Below, piece after piece: positions 8,463 to 20,200 of a stretch of DNA of 64,000 nucleotides. A program made the position numbers and the translations under genes. Each line of letters begins with the position of its first letter. Within the stretch, counting starts at the first letter, position 1. The notes under the pieces are model-generated. The model did no database searches. It was not told where the DNA came from and worked only from the letters and a program-made list of their open reading frames with translations. Origin of the DNA: Saprospiraceae bacterium (GTDB taxonomy: Bacteria; Bacteroidota; Bacteroidia; Chitinophagales; Saprospiraceae). The stretch covers positions 16,206-80,205 of the forward strand of contig JAIPBL010000019.1 of the NCBI GenBank assembly GCA_021739645.1, given 5' to 3'.

Positions 8463-11400
8463 CTATTGATTCAAATTGAAAGCACTTTTTGACTTCCTTC
8501 TGCCAGCGGTCAACAACGAAATGGTTACCTCGGTGCCATGCTTTCCTTCTTCCAATTTGCCAATGTCTTTGGTTACTAACTTTATATCTGCCGTGTAAAG
8601 GTGATTTAGCATCTGCAATTTCTTTTCAAGGAGTTTGAGGCCCTTTGATGGCCGATTGGGTGGCTTAAGGCGTTTTCTCCTCAGCGACTCTTCCATGCCC
8701 ACGCCGTTGTCGGTCAGGGTGCAGGTCAATCGATTTTTATCCATTTCAAAATGAACTGTCAATTTAGATATTCCATCTGGCGAGAGGCCATGAATAGTCG
8801 CATTTTCCAAAAGTGGTTGCAGCAACATGGCCGGGAACTTGGCTTGCGGGTCAATCCCTTCATCGCCAAGGATGGTATAACTGAAATGCTCGCCAAATCG
8901 AAGTTCCACCATGGCCAAATAATCCTTTACATATTGGAGTTCGTCTTTGAAAGATATGAATTCTACCTCCGAAAAGGCCATTGTTCGGCGAAGCAGGTCA
9001 GAAAAGATAGAGATGTATTCACTGGCTTTTTCAGGGTCGGGTGGATAGAAAAACTGTTGGATGGCATTGATGCTGTTGCCCACGAAGTGAGGGTTCATTT
9101 GCGACTTGATGGCTTGCAGGTGCAGTTCGGCTGCAGTCCCTTGCAGTTGCAGGAAAGCTGCCCTTCCTTTGAATATTCTATAAATGAAAATACCAATCAG
9201 CGAAAAAGTGAATAGCATAGCCCACAAGGTTTGCCACCAATAGGGCATCACAGTTATGATGATTTTATCGGGTTGGATGCTGCGAATGCCGCCTGGAAGG
9301 ATAGCTGTGGTGGTATTCAGAAACCGTCCGGGTGTTAGGCTCAACCCGTAATTTTGCACACTGCCCTGAATGGTGTCCGTTTTTATTTTTTTGCCAAACA
9401 GGCAATTAATGACATTTTCAAAAGTGATAGCATAAAAAGGTAAAAGCATCTCCTGCTTGCTGTATTCAAATTGCAAATTGCCCCGGGTGCTGTAATGTAG
9501 GCTGGCCAGCTCTACCTCCAGCATAGTTGCACCAGGCGGTAGCGAAATTTTGTGCTGACCGAGGTTTTCGTTTGTCAGGTCGTATTGTTGCTTGTCATTG
9601 CCGTCAATGTATTTTACGCCAACGATGTGGGTTGGGAAATCACTGGGTTCATCTTTTTGTTGCAAAATCAGCTGGGAAAGCCCAGAAACAGTGGCGGCCC
9701 AAAGCGTGTCTTGGTCCACAAACACAGCATTTATGTCGTCGCTAGCCAGTCCATTGATTTGACTGTGGTGCCCAACCCTCCAATTGGTGTCAATCGAAAA
9801 AACACCCTTGTTGGTGGCCAACCAAACCCTCCCGTTTGCATCCGCAAAGATGGTTTGGATGTTTTCGATGGGCTTTGCCAGCTTGTCATTGATGATGTCA
9901 ACCCTGACCACTTCCCCTTTGTTGACGGTCACTTTTAGTAGGCCGTAGTCTGGTGTTGCTACCCAAAGCGCATCTTTACCTGCTTGTTTGATGTCCAGGA
10001 TTCTGCTGGCAAGTGGCCGAAAATGGTGACCCCATGATTTTTTGAAACCATCTTTCTCTGAAAACAAACCATCGAGTTTGCCAGCCCAAAGGCTATTTTG
10101 GGCATCGGGGAATACTATCATGGTGCGTCCTTCAGCTATAATTTTGGAGTTAGCGCCCTTGTCTTCCCAATTCATAAAGTGATTGGAAGTCCCTCCCCAA
10201 ATCTTGCCATCATACCAATTGGCCGATTTATAGGAGCCAACCGAGTTGGTCAATTGTAGAATACCCAGCTTTTCGGTGACGACGGCTTTGTCGGAAACCG
10301 CCATCCAGGTGCTGTCGGGTAGGGGTAGAATCTGCCTGATCCTATTGTAACCGATGTACTCTTTGATGGAGACCACTTTCCAGGTGCCATTCTTTTTTAG
10401 ATACAGGTGCCCCTTGTCATCGCCTGCTGCCAATCGGCCATCCAATAACTTGCAGATACTGATAACATTGTTTGACCGTAGTGGTGAGTTGGCACTAACC
10501 CGGTAATTTTGAACGGCATTTTTAGGCAAGGTGTATGCGCCGTCGTGGAGGGTGGCGAACCAAATATTTTTTTCCCGGTCTTCATAAATTTGCGATACCC
10601 GTTTCCCATAAAGGTACTTTTCCGGGTGTTTAAGGTTATGTTTTCGATGGTCAAAACAAAACGCCCCTTCGTCATTGTTGCTCACCCAAAACTTGCCCTC
10701 ACTGTCCGTGTAAGCAGTAGCAGAGGCCAACCCCAGAAGCCTGTCAATTTCCTTGAAACTTCCGTTTTCATATTCAAGCAAAAGTATGCCTTCCTTGTAC
10801 AGGTACAACAGCCGATTGCCGCTTTGTGCCATGCTGACATACCTGGTTTTTGAAAAAAAATCAAACGCTGAAGTAGGTCCTTTTTCTATGCCCTGTTTAA
10901 GTTTTTTTATGGTCTCAGCAGAAACACTAAGAAATGGAGGTGGCGTCGTGAACCTGATGTCAAACATGTTTTGGCTGGTCACCTTGTAGATGAACCAAAA
11001 CCCAAAAGCGAAAATTGAGCCTCCAAATTCACCGACTTTGTGGATGGAATTTTTAGAAGTGTAAATATCCACCCCGTCTTCATGCAGGCAATAAAGATTG
11101 TTTGTGCTAGAGCCTAGCCAAATCCGGTGCTGACGGTCTTCATGAAAATTGAAATTCCCGGCCTTATTCACTTTTGCAAGTGATGAATCGATGGTAGCAT
11201 TTGTAATCATGCCGTCCTGGAAATAAGCAGGGTGCTGCCCAAAACAGGACAACCAGATTCTGCCCTTGCTGTCCTCAAAAATATTGACCACCTCGTTGTC
11301 TGGCAGTCCATCCTTCATCCCAAAAACCTTGAACCTCGTTCCATCGAACCGCACCAAGCCCTTGTCCGTGCCAAACCATATATAGCCTTTCTGATCCTGT

Positions 11401-11540
11401 AACGTACAATAAACCACCCCACTTGGCAACCCGTCGTTTACGCCATAGTGTAGGTAAGCAGGCTCTTGCCCATGGCACGGCAGTACCAATATCGGCATTA
11501 GCAGCAGGACTATCAGTGGTCGAAAAAAGCTCAATTTCAT
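8463..11540 (-). CDS. Sensor histidine kinase with two-component-regulator propeller domain (LytS/YehU-type kinase)
   Basis: Repeated IWFGTDKGLVRFDG-like propeller blades; C-terminal QAIKSQMNPHFVGNSINAIQQFF and LLQPLLENATIHGL; start placed at MKLSFFRPLIVLLLMPILVLPCHG. Confidence 0.87.
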   Translation of the reverse strand: MKLSFFRPLIVLLLMPILVLPCHGQEPAYLHYGVNDGLPSGVVYCTLQDQKGYIWFGTDKGLVRFDGTRFKVFGMKDGLPDNEVVNIFEDSKGRIWLSCFGQHPAYFQDGMITNATIDSSLAKVNKAGNFNFHEDRQHRIWLGSSTNNLYCLHEDGVDIYTSKNSIHKVGEFGGSIFAFGFWFIYKVTSQNMFDIRFTTPPPFLSVSAETIKKLKQGIEKGPTSAFDFFSKTRYVSMAQSGNRLLYLYKEGILLLEYENGSFKEIDRLLGLASATAYTDSEGKFWVSNNDEGAFCFDHRKHNLKHPEKYLYGKRVSQIYEDREKNIWFATLHDGAYTLPKNAVQNYRVSANSPLRSNNVISICKLLDGRLAAGDDKGHLYLKKNGTWKVVSIKEYIGYNRIRQILPLPDSTWMAVSDKAVVTEKLGILQLTNSVGSYKSANWYDGKIWGGTSNHFMNWEDKGANSKIIAEGRTMIVFPDAQNSLWAGKLDGLFSEKDGFKKSWGHHFRPLASRILDIKQAGKDALWVATPDYGLLKVTVNKGEVVRVDIINDKLAKPIENIQTIFADANGRVWLATNKGVFSIDTNWRVGHHSQINGLASDDINAVFVDQDTLWAATVSGLSQLILQQKDEPSDFPTHIVGVKYIDGNDKQQYDLTNENLGQHKISLPPGATMLEVELASLHYSTRGNLQFEYSKQEMLLPFYAITFENVINCLFGKKIKTDTIQGSVQNYGLSLTPGRFLNTTTAILPGGIRSIQPDKIIITVMPYWWQTLWAMLFTFSLIGIFIYRIFKGRAAFLQLQGTAAELHLQAIKSQMNPHFVGNSINAIQQFFYPPDPEKASEYISIFSDLLRRTMAFSEVEFISFKDELQYVKDYLAMVELRFGEHFSYTILGDEGIDPQAKFPAMLLQPLLENATIHGLSPDGISKLTVHFEMDKNRLTCTLTDNGVGMEESLRRKRLKPPNRPSKGLKLLEKKLQMLNHLYTADIKLVTKDIGKLEEGKHGTEVTISLLTAGRRKSKSAFNLNQ

Positions 11541-11672
11541 GGCGTGAAAAGTACGCCGATTTTTCAAAAACGCCCCCCACAACCTTTTAACCCTGTCGAA
11601 AAGCAAAACAACCATGCAGTTTTTTCCCATTTTTGTTCCATCAACACTTGTCCCAAACCGAAATTGACGCAC

Positions 11673-13751
11673 ATGGTTCTCCGAATGCTTGCCCTATTTG
11701 CTTGTTTATCTTTGGTAAAAACTGCCACGGCGCAGGATGCGGCCACATGGAAAAAAAATGGCAACGACCTATTGGCAGCCGGACAGTTCCAACCCGCCCT
11801 CGAAGCCTTTTTGAATGCCGAAAAAACGGCACCCATCGATGCTGGAACTCGCACCAATATTGGCATCTGCCACTATCACCTCCACCATCCGATGGAAGCC
11901 GAGGCGCAACTCCTGGCTGCCTTTCAGGCAAAAAAAGAACCACCGCCCATCAATTACCTCTACCTCGCCAAGCTCCAGCAAGCCCAGCTTCACTTTGAAA
12001 AAGCCCCCATTTTTTACAAGCAATTTTTAAGAAAAACACCTGCCGACCACCCGTGGCGCCCAGCCGTTCGGGACGAAATCAGGCGCTGTGCGACTGGCCT
12101 GCGGCTGCGCCGCCAGTCCCCACTTGCCGCTGTGCTGCCGCTTGCCGACATCAATTCCAATGCCGACGATTTTAAGCCACTGCCCAGCCCATCCGGGCAG
12201 GAGCGGCTCTATTTTTCTGCGAATGGCCGAAGCACCACCGCCACCGATATTTTTTTTACGGAAGTAAGAGCAGGCGATTGGTCGGCACCCAATCTGCTGA
12301 ACCGCTTCGTCAACGGCGCCGACCATGAGGTTGCACTCGGCTTCGACGAGGATGGGGCGAACCTCTTTTTTTTCCGAGGAAAAACGCTGCAAAACGGCCA
12401 AATTTTAGTGGACTCCTTTCGGGAAAACCCCCTCGAACGCACCCTGTTTTTCGAACCGTTTGCCGGGCCGATGCGACCATCAGAAGGCGACTGCGAACCC
12501 TTTTTCTTCAATGACAGCATCCTCGTCTTCGCCAGTAGGCGGGCAGGCAGCTTTGGTGGCCTCGACCTCTACGTGAGCACCCAAACCAACGGCATTTGGA
12601 GCCCCGCCCTAAACCTTGGCCCCGTCATCAACTCGGCTTACGACGAAACCTCGCCCTTCCTCTCAAGGGACGGGCGCACCCTCTATTTTTCGAGCAACGC
12701 CACCGCTCGCAGCATGGGCGGCCTCGACATCCAGCGGGCCACCTACCTCGACTGGTCGGCCCGCTGGTCACCACCCATCAACCTCGGCCCGCCCATCAAC
12801 TCCGCTGCCGACGACGACCATTTCATGCTCTCCCACGGGGGAGACCGGGGCTTTTTCGACTCCGACCGCATCATCGGCGAAGGTGGGCGTGACCTTTTCG
12901 TAGCACTTTTCGACCAGCCATGTGAATGGCAACTGAGCGAATCGTCGCCCGTTGCCTTTTGCCTCGTTGCCGAAGGCAAAAAAACTCTCGAAATAAGCGA
13001 GCGGGCCGTTCAGCCACCGGGCGTTTTTTTCGATGAAATCAGCTCCTTCGAGCTGCCGGTGATGACGCTACCACCGCCCGGCGGCACACCGATTGAGCAA
13101 ACCGTCAACCAGTTTGCGTTGCTGGCGCAATTGCTCAAAAAATATCCAAAACTGGAGGTCACGGTTGCGCTCCACTCCGCAGAAGGGGACGATGCCGTGG
13201 GTGCTTTTTTGTTCGCTTCGCAAACGGCCACCGACCTGCTACGGCAAGAGGGCGTTGGCACTGAGCGGGTGACGCTGCTCTTCGCTGGCAGCAGCTTCCC
13301 CGTTGCCGATGGTGCTTTCGAAACGAACCGCCGAGCAGAGGTTTTTATCGAAAATCCAACCATCTTGCCCTTTGAGTTGCGCCGCCCTCCGCTGCCACCG
13401 GGAGCGTTCAAAGCGGAGTTTTTTCAAAAAAGCATGACCAGCCTCGCCTACTGGGTGACGGTTGATGGTGGGCGGGAAGGTGTTGACGGGAAAGGCTTGG
13501 CGAAACTTTTTGAGCTGTATCCAGCAGGGCTGCTGGAGCGGCGGCCAGGGCAGGGCAGCTTGATTTTTTCGCCCGGACTGTACCTCACCTACGATTCCAC
13601 CGAGGAGTGGCAACGGGCGCTGGTGCTCGATGGTTACCCTTCGGCCACCATCATCCCCTACCTGCGGGGCTTTGCACTGACGAAAGAGGCTGCTGCGAGG
13701 TTTGTTGATGACTTCCCAGATTTGCAGAATTTCATTGATAATGAGAATTAG
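11673..13751 (+). CDS. TPR + WD40-like (PD40) + degenerate OmpA-like domain protein, PorE-related
   Basis: Signal peptide MVLRMLALFACLSLVKTATAQ; TPR region; PD40 motifs (LYFSSNATARSMGGLDI); C-terminal ETNRRAEVFIENP OmpA-like remnant. Confidence 0.7.
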   Translation: MVLRMLALFACLSLVKTATAQDAATWKKNGNDLLAAGQFQPALEAFLNAEKTAPIDAGTRTNIGICHYHLHHPMEAEAQLLAAFQAKKEPPPINYLYLAKLQQAQLHFEKAPIFYKQFLRKTPADHPWRPAVRDEIRRCATGLRLRRQSPLAAVLPLADINSNADDFKPLPSPSGQERLYFSANGRSTTATDIFFTEVRAGDWSAPNLLNRFVNGADHEVALGFDEDGANLFFFRGKTLQNGQILVDSFRENPLERTLFFEPFAGPMRPSEGDCEPFFFNDSILVFASRRAGSFGGLDLYVSTQTNGIWSPALNLGPVINSAYDETSPFLSRDGRTLYFSSNATARSMGGLDIQRATYLDWSARWSPPINLGPPINSAADDDHFMLSHGGDRGFFDSDRIIGEGGRDLFVALFDQPCEWQLSESSPVAFCLVAEGKKTLEISERAVQPPGVFFDEISSFELPVMTLPPPGGTPIEQTVNQFALLAQLLKKYPKLEVTVALHSAEGDDAVGAFLFASQTATDLLRQEGVGTERVTLLFAGSSFPVADGAFETNRRAEVFIENPTILPFELRRPPLPPGAFKAEFFQKSMTSLAYWVTVDGGREGVDGKGLAKLFELYPAGLLERRPGQGSLIFSPGLYLTYDSTEEWQRALVLDGYPSATIIPYLRGFALTKEAAARFVDDFPDLQNFIDNEN

Positions 13752-14006
13752 GGGTTGAAATAGCTTTGAACGTGCCGTAGGCGCACGATGAATTTGGGCG
13801 TTACATCAGCCATGTTGTGTTGAAATAGCTTTGAACGTGCCGTAGGCACGAAATGTTGGTAGTAATTTACCCAAACGACGGTCTGCGTGCCGTAGGTACG
13901 CAACTACTACCACGATTCGTTGTGTACCTATGGCACGCAGACCCGTTTTTCAATCCATTTCTACCGATATTTTGTGCCTAACGGCACATTTCAACCCTTA
14001 ATTCGC
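13743..14006. mobile_element. Copy B of palindromic MITE-like element (264 bp, carries 65-bp internal duplication)
   Basis: Termini GAGAATTAGGGGTTGAAA / rc GCGAATTAAGGGTTGAAA; flanked by identical ATTGATAAT at 13734-13742 and 14007-14015; internal repeat gttgaaatagctttgaacgtgccgtagg at 13754 and 13819. Confidence 0.85.
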
Positions 14007-14208
14007 ATTGATAATTGAAATGGCGCCATCCCGTCATTTGCCGAGCTTTTTGTCAAAAATCCTCCAAACCTTCGTTTTCAATGGCCGTCCGAAAATAATC
14101 GGCCTAACTTCGTACCCTAACCCATTGGTTAAAAGTCACCCTGATGGCACGTCAAACTACCGTGCAATGCGCTATTTTCAACTGATTACTCACAAAAATT
14201 ATCCTGTG

Positions 14209-17200
14209 ATGAAAAAACGTCTCCAACTATTCTTTACCCTAATTTCCATTTGCTTTTTCATTCAAAACGCCCTTGCCCAGCAAGGCGGTAATATCATCGG
14301 CCCGCAGACGCTCTGTGTGGGTGCGTGCGACACCTACGAGGTAGTGTTGTTTAGTCCAAACGAATTCATCGAAGTGGTCACTTGGGGAGCAAACACTGGG
14401 ACTACCGTTGGCACTGGCAACCCAATTTCTTTTTGTCCCCAAGTCACAGCGCCTGGCACAGTGGTCTTGACAGCGGTGGTTATTGCTTTTGGCCCAAACG
14501 GGAACACAATCACTTATGACATGCAACTCCCCATAGTGATTACCTATGGCCTAACTCCCGTAATCGTGCCCACCATCGCCTCTTGCCCGCAGGACAGCAG
14601 CAACCAAAGCCCCTGCGAAAAGATTTGTGCTTTCGGCACGGCGCAGTACGAGGTGACGGGCATTCCTCCCACCACGCCCGTCACCTGGTCGGTGCAGGGT
14701 GCGCAGAGTTTCACCCCGAACGGACATATCGTGACGGTGGAGTGGGGGGCACCGGGGCAGGGGCAGGTGAGCGTGGTGGCGGGGGGGAATCCCGGTTCCA
14801 ACGGCCCTTTTCAATTTTTTTGTGGGCAGCAGAGCATAAGCGCTGCCCCCAATAGCACATCCGAAATCTATTTCAGCGAAGCAGATGGCACAGCACCTTA
14901 CACGGTAACCTATACTTGGAACGGTGTTGCACAAGCTCCCTTTACTTTACAATCTATGCCCACCGTTATGCCTTTCGCATCACCCGGTACTTATGTATTC
15001 ACTGTGACCGATGCAACTGGCCAAACTGACAACTGCACAACGACTGTCACCAATAGCGCCCAAGATTGTTGGGTCTCCGCTTACCCAAGTAATATTGACC
15101 ATCAAACCGATTTTTTAGCTTGCAATGGTGCTATTCAATTGGTGGGCGTTGGAGGGTTTCCACCCTACACGTTTCAATGGAGCAACGGAAACACCACCCA
15201 AAATCTGAACGACGTTTGCTGTGGCACTTATTCAGTTACGGTGTCAGATGCTTCGGGTTGTTTTTCGTCCACTTCAATTATCGTCGCCTGCCCCGACTCC
15301 ACCTCCACCTGCGCTGGCGAAACCTCCCTCTGCGTTGAAATCCTCGAAGAACCCGAAGCGAACATCGGCTCACTGCCACCGCCGCAGCCCAATGGTACGA
15401 TTGCCATTTGCCAAGGGCAAACCATCTATTTTCAAAACAACAGCCTCAACGCCACGAGCTACGTCTGGGATTTTGGGAACTTCAACACCTCCACCCAGTT
15501 CGAGCCGAGCCAGACCTACGATGTGCCGGGCAGCTACATCGTCTCGCTCATTGCCCGAAACGAATGCTACTGCGCCGACACCAGCTTCGTCGAGGTCTAT
15601 GTCATCGCTGCCGATGTGCCGGAAATCAACTGCACGGGCACCATCTGCGAGGGAGAAACGGTCACGTACAGCACCGATACTAATTGCGGCACATACACTT
15701 GGGCACTAACGGGCAGCTACAACATCCTCGACGGCGGTATGCCGACCGACAATTTCATCACGGTGGAATGGCTGGCCGGGCCACAAGGCACCATCTCGCT
15801 GAGTGTGGCGGGCTGCGCCGGAACGGTCTGCACCCTGCCAAACGTCGTGCCCATCCCCATCATCTCCGACAACGTGCAAATCCAAGGCCCCGACAAAGTC
15901 TGCGAGGGCAGCACCGAGGAGTACTACATCCCTGATTATCAAGGCACTAGCATCAACTGGACAGTGCTAGGCAGCGGTAACATCACCGACGGGCAGGGGA
16001 CTGAAAGGATTACGGTGAATTGGTTTGGCAACGCCAATCAGGGCAACCCGCAGCGGGTCATCGTTGAATTCGAGAACTGCTACCTCGGCTGCTCCGGCAA
16101 GGACACGCTGGATGTGAACATCGTGCCGGGCTTTTACGCCACCGGCCCCATCGAGGTTTGCGCCAGCAGCAGCGGCACGTACCAGAGCCGCAACACCGTC
16201 ACAAATGCGCTTATCCCTGCCAACTGGCAGGTAATCAACAGTTTAGGTGCGGTAGTTTGGTCGTCGCCTGCGGCAACCAACACGGCGAACATTCCCTTCA
16301 ACTTCCCAGCAGGAGCCTACACCGTGCGAGCCACTGCGGCAAACGCCAGTAGTTATTGCAACAATGGTTACAATATTTACATCAAACTAGTGGCGCCGCC
16401 GCCCGCTCCAACGGCGATTACGGGCGAGGACGAAATCTGCCCCGGACTGACTTACAGCTACGAAGGAGTCGGGTTAGCTACCACCGATTTTACTTGGACA
16501 TTTACAGGCGGTGCTCCTGCCAATTTCGGCGGAAATCCGGCCAACGTCACTTGGAACGCCGCTGGGCCATACGCTATTTCCGTGGTGCAAACAGCGACCA
16601 CCGGGCTAGCCTGCACCTCGCTCCCGGCCTCGCTTACGGTTAACCCCATACCTGCTTTCAGCGTCACGGGCGATAGCCAAGTCTGCCGAGAGCAGAGCGG
16701 GACGTACAGCGTACCCTTTTTTGAAAATATTGATTATCAATGGGTTATCAGTCCAGCTGCCGCCGGAACGGTAGTCAGTGGCGCAAACACTGAGCAGGTC
16801 GAAGTGCTGTGGCATACCGACGGCCCGGCGACGGTGGGCGTGACCGTTTGCGGAGCGACCGAAAACTACAACGTCACGGTGCTGCCGCTGCCGGAGCCTG
16901 TGGCGCAGACGCCCGCCAACCTCTGTCAAGGTGAAACAGCGGTGATCCAGACGACCGTGGGCTACGCCAGCTATGTTTGGAACAACGCCAGTGGTGCGCA
17001 GATTTCGACGTTGACCACTCCGAGCCTCGGTGCTGGCAATTACGAAGTGGAAGTCACGGACGCCAACGGATGCGTGGGCGACACGATTTTCGAAATCATC
17101 GAGCTAGCCGGCCCAAACATCTCAATTTCAACGCCAGCCTACTACGCCCTCTGCTCTGGCGGCCCGGCGGCTGTCTTGCATGCAACCGAGAGCAGCCCAG

Positions 17201-20200
17201 CGTACAGCTATCAATGGCAGCGCAATGGGGTAAACGTCGGCACCAATTCGCCGCTGTATTCCACCAATCAACCCGGTGATTATCAGGTGATTGCGACCAA
17301 TGTGGCGGGTTGTACCGCCATCTCAAATCTGCTGGTGCTCGTGGATTGCGCAGCGATCGGTGGCACCTGCGTGGGCGGCCAATGCTTCGGTGGGGCTGGT
17401 GGAGGGCCACCCGTTCCTGGTTGCACACCTGCGGGTACCGTGGATTTTTCGATGGGCACCTCGCCCGACTGCAATGCGCCGAGCTTCACCAACCTGTCCA
17501 CGAACTTTGTGCCCGGCAGTTTCACCTGGTATTTTGGCGATGGTACCACCAGCACCCTTGACAACCCGCCGCCCCACACCTACCCGAATGTCGGCTACTA
17601 CACGGTCGTCCTGATTGGCGAGGTGAACGGCGTCACACCTGGTACTTCTTGCGCCGTGGGCACCTACCACGACGTGCTCATCCCCGTGGAAGCTGACTTT
17701 GCCTACTCCTCGGCCTGTCCCGGTGCGCCGGTTCAGTTCACCGATTTGAGCGTGTTCTTGTCACCCTACGACATCATCGCTTGGTCGTGGGATTTTGGCG
17801 ACCCAAGCAGTGGCGGGGCCAATACTTCTGCTTCGCAAAACCCGATGCACACCTTCGCCTCGCCCGGCACCTACAACGTTGAGCTGACTATTTCCTCGTC
17901 GGCCTTCGGCGGCTGCACGGTTACCTTCGTAAAACCAGTGACCGTTTTCATGCCGCCAGCAGTGAGTTTTGCCTTGCCTTCGGCAACCTGCGAGAACACG
18001 TCCTTGCCGTTCGATGCGGTGGTGGGCAGCGGGGTGGCCAGCGTTTACTGGGATTTCGGCGACCCGACCAGTGGAGACGGCAATACCTCGGAGCAGTTCA
18101 ATTCTTTCCACGAATTCGATGCGCCGGGCAATTACACGATACAGTTGACCGCACTCAGCATCGAGGGTTGCCTCAATACTTTCACCGACAACATGACCAT
18201 CACTCCGAACACGCTATCGGGAAATATCACGATGGCGCCGCCTTCGCCGCTTTGCGAAGGAGAGACGACGACGCTTACTTCCCCAGCAGGCGGGGTGAGT
18301 TGGATTTGGTCGAACAGTGACATTTTGGACAATATAACCGTCTCCGAATCAGGTGTTTACACCGTGACGCTGACCGATGCGACGGGCTGTACCTATGCGC
18401 CGCCGCCTGCTTCGGTGGTCGTGTTTGGCGAGCCGAACGGCATCATCAAGGCGGTGGAATACAACGAGTTTGGGCAACCGGTGGCGTTTTATGAAAACAA
18501 CCACTCGGTCTGCGAGGGCGAGGACGTGTTCCTCATCATTCAGGGCAGTTCGAACAACAGCTACCAGTGGTCGAACGGCTCAACGGATGACCAACTGGAG
18601 TTTAGCGAAGACAAGGGCAACTTGTTGCCGGTAGGCGACCATGACTTCACGGTGACGGTGACGGACATGACGACGGGCTGTACCGCCACGGAAGGGCCCT
18701 TCACGGTGACGGTGAACCCTGTGCCGACCGTTGCGATTACCAGCTCGCCTTCCGGTTTTATTTGTGAAAACACCAGCGCCACGCTCAGCGTGACCAGCCC
18801 GAACGCCACTTACAACTACCAGTGGAACACCGGGGAAACTGGCAACAGCATCACCGTCGTTGCCGGAGGCACTTATTTTGCCACAGCCATCAACCAGTTT
18901 GGCTGCAAGAGCCAGAGCAATGAAGTTGACATTCACAATGCCCCGGACATTGACCTCGTGCCTTCTGGCTGCCATTCCCGCTGCGAGCCTGATACGATGT
19001 GCCTGCCGTTGATTCCTGACATCGCCAGCTACCAGTGGCTTTGGAACGGAAGCCCGATGGCTGCCCCGAACGGCACAATGGCCAACCCGATTTTTGACCA
19101 AAGCGGCGAGTATGCTGTGGTGCTGACCGACATCTACGGCTGTACCTCCACGAGCGAAGTGCTCACACTCGACCTGTTTGCTGGCTTCGGCGACATCACG
19201 GGCGACGTGTATTTTGACGTGAACGGCAACGGCGTGATTGACGCTGGCGATACGTTAGTGAGCGGCATCAATATTTTCCTGAACAACGGCACGATGAATG
19301 TGGACACGGTGACGAGCAGCCTTGCCACGGGTTACAATTTTGTGAACATCCTCGCTGCCAATTACGGCCTGATTCTCGACACGCTGAACCTCCCGGCGGA
19401 CTGGGAGGCGGTGCTGGTCAGTACCACCGTGACGCTCAGTGGCTGCGACGTGGAGGAGCAGTTCGACTGGCTGCTGTTCTCCAGTTGTCCCACCTCCACA
19501 GCTTCGGTTCAACTCTTTGCCTGCCCCGGTGGGGTGGCCGATTACAATGGCAACTTTATTGCCGAAGGCACCAGCCAAGATTTCACGCTGGTCAACTACC
19601 TCGGCTGCGACAGCATCGTGACGGTTTTTGTGAACCCACTGACGACCAGCACCGGGGCTGAAGCTTTCGATGCTTGCCCCGGCACTTCCATCAATTACAA
19701 CGGTACGGACGTTGCCGCAGGCACCAGCATGGATTTCACGCTGGTCAACTACCTCGGTTGCGACAGCATCGTGACGGTGACGGTGAACCCGTTGCCTGCC
19801 CCGACTTCTTCGGTGGCACTGACTGCCTGCACCGGCAGCTTCGCCGAATACAACGGAACCCCATTGCAGCCGGGGGCAGATACGCTTTTCCTTTTCCCAA
19901 GCGTACTTGGCTGCGACTCGGTGGTGAACGTGACGGTGACGGAACTGACCGCCAGCACTGGCTCGGAGAGCCTCAGTGCTTGCCCCGGCACGAGTGCGAA
20001 TTACAACGGCACGGACATCCTGGCGGGTGCTTCGCAAGATTTCACGCTGATGAACTGGCTGGGCTGCGACTCGGTGGTGACGGTGACGGTGACGCCGCTT
20101 CCTACCAGCACTTTGATTGTTGACGGAGTGGCCTGTTCGGGTACATTTTTCGATTACAACGGAACGCCTGTGGCGGCTGGAACGACAGAGACTTTTTACG

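Noticed and set aside
14008-14208. N-terminal extension of the giant gene in the ORF track
   Set aside because: Begins at the edge of the MITE-like element and precedes a clear signal peptide at 14209; likely not translated.
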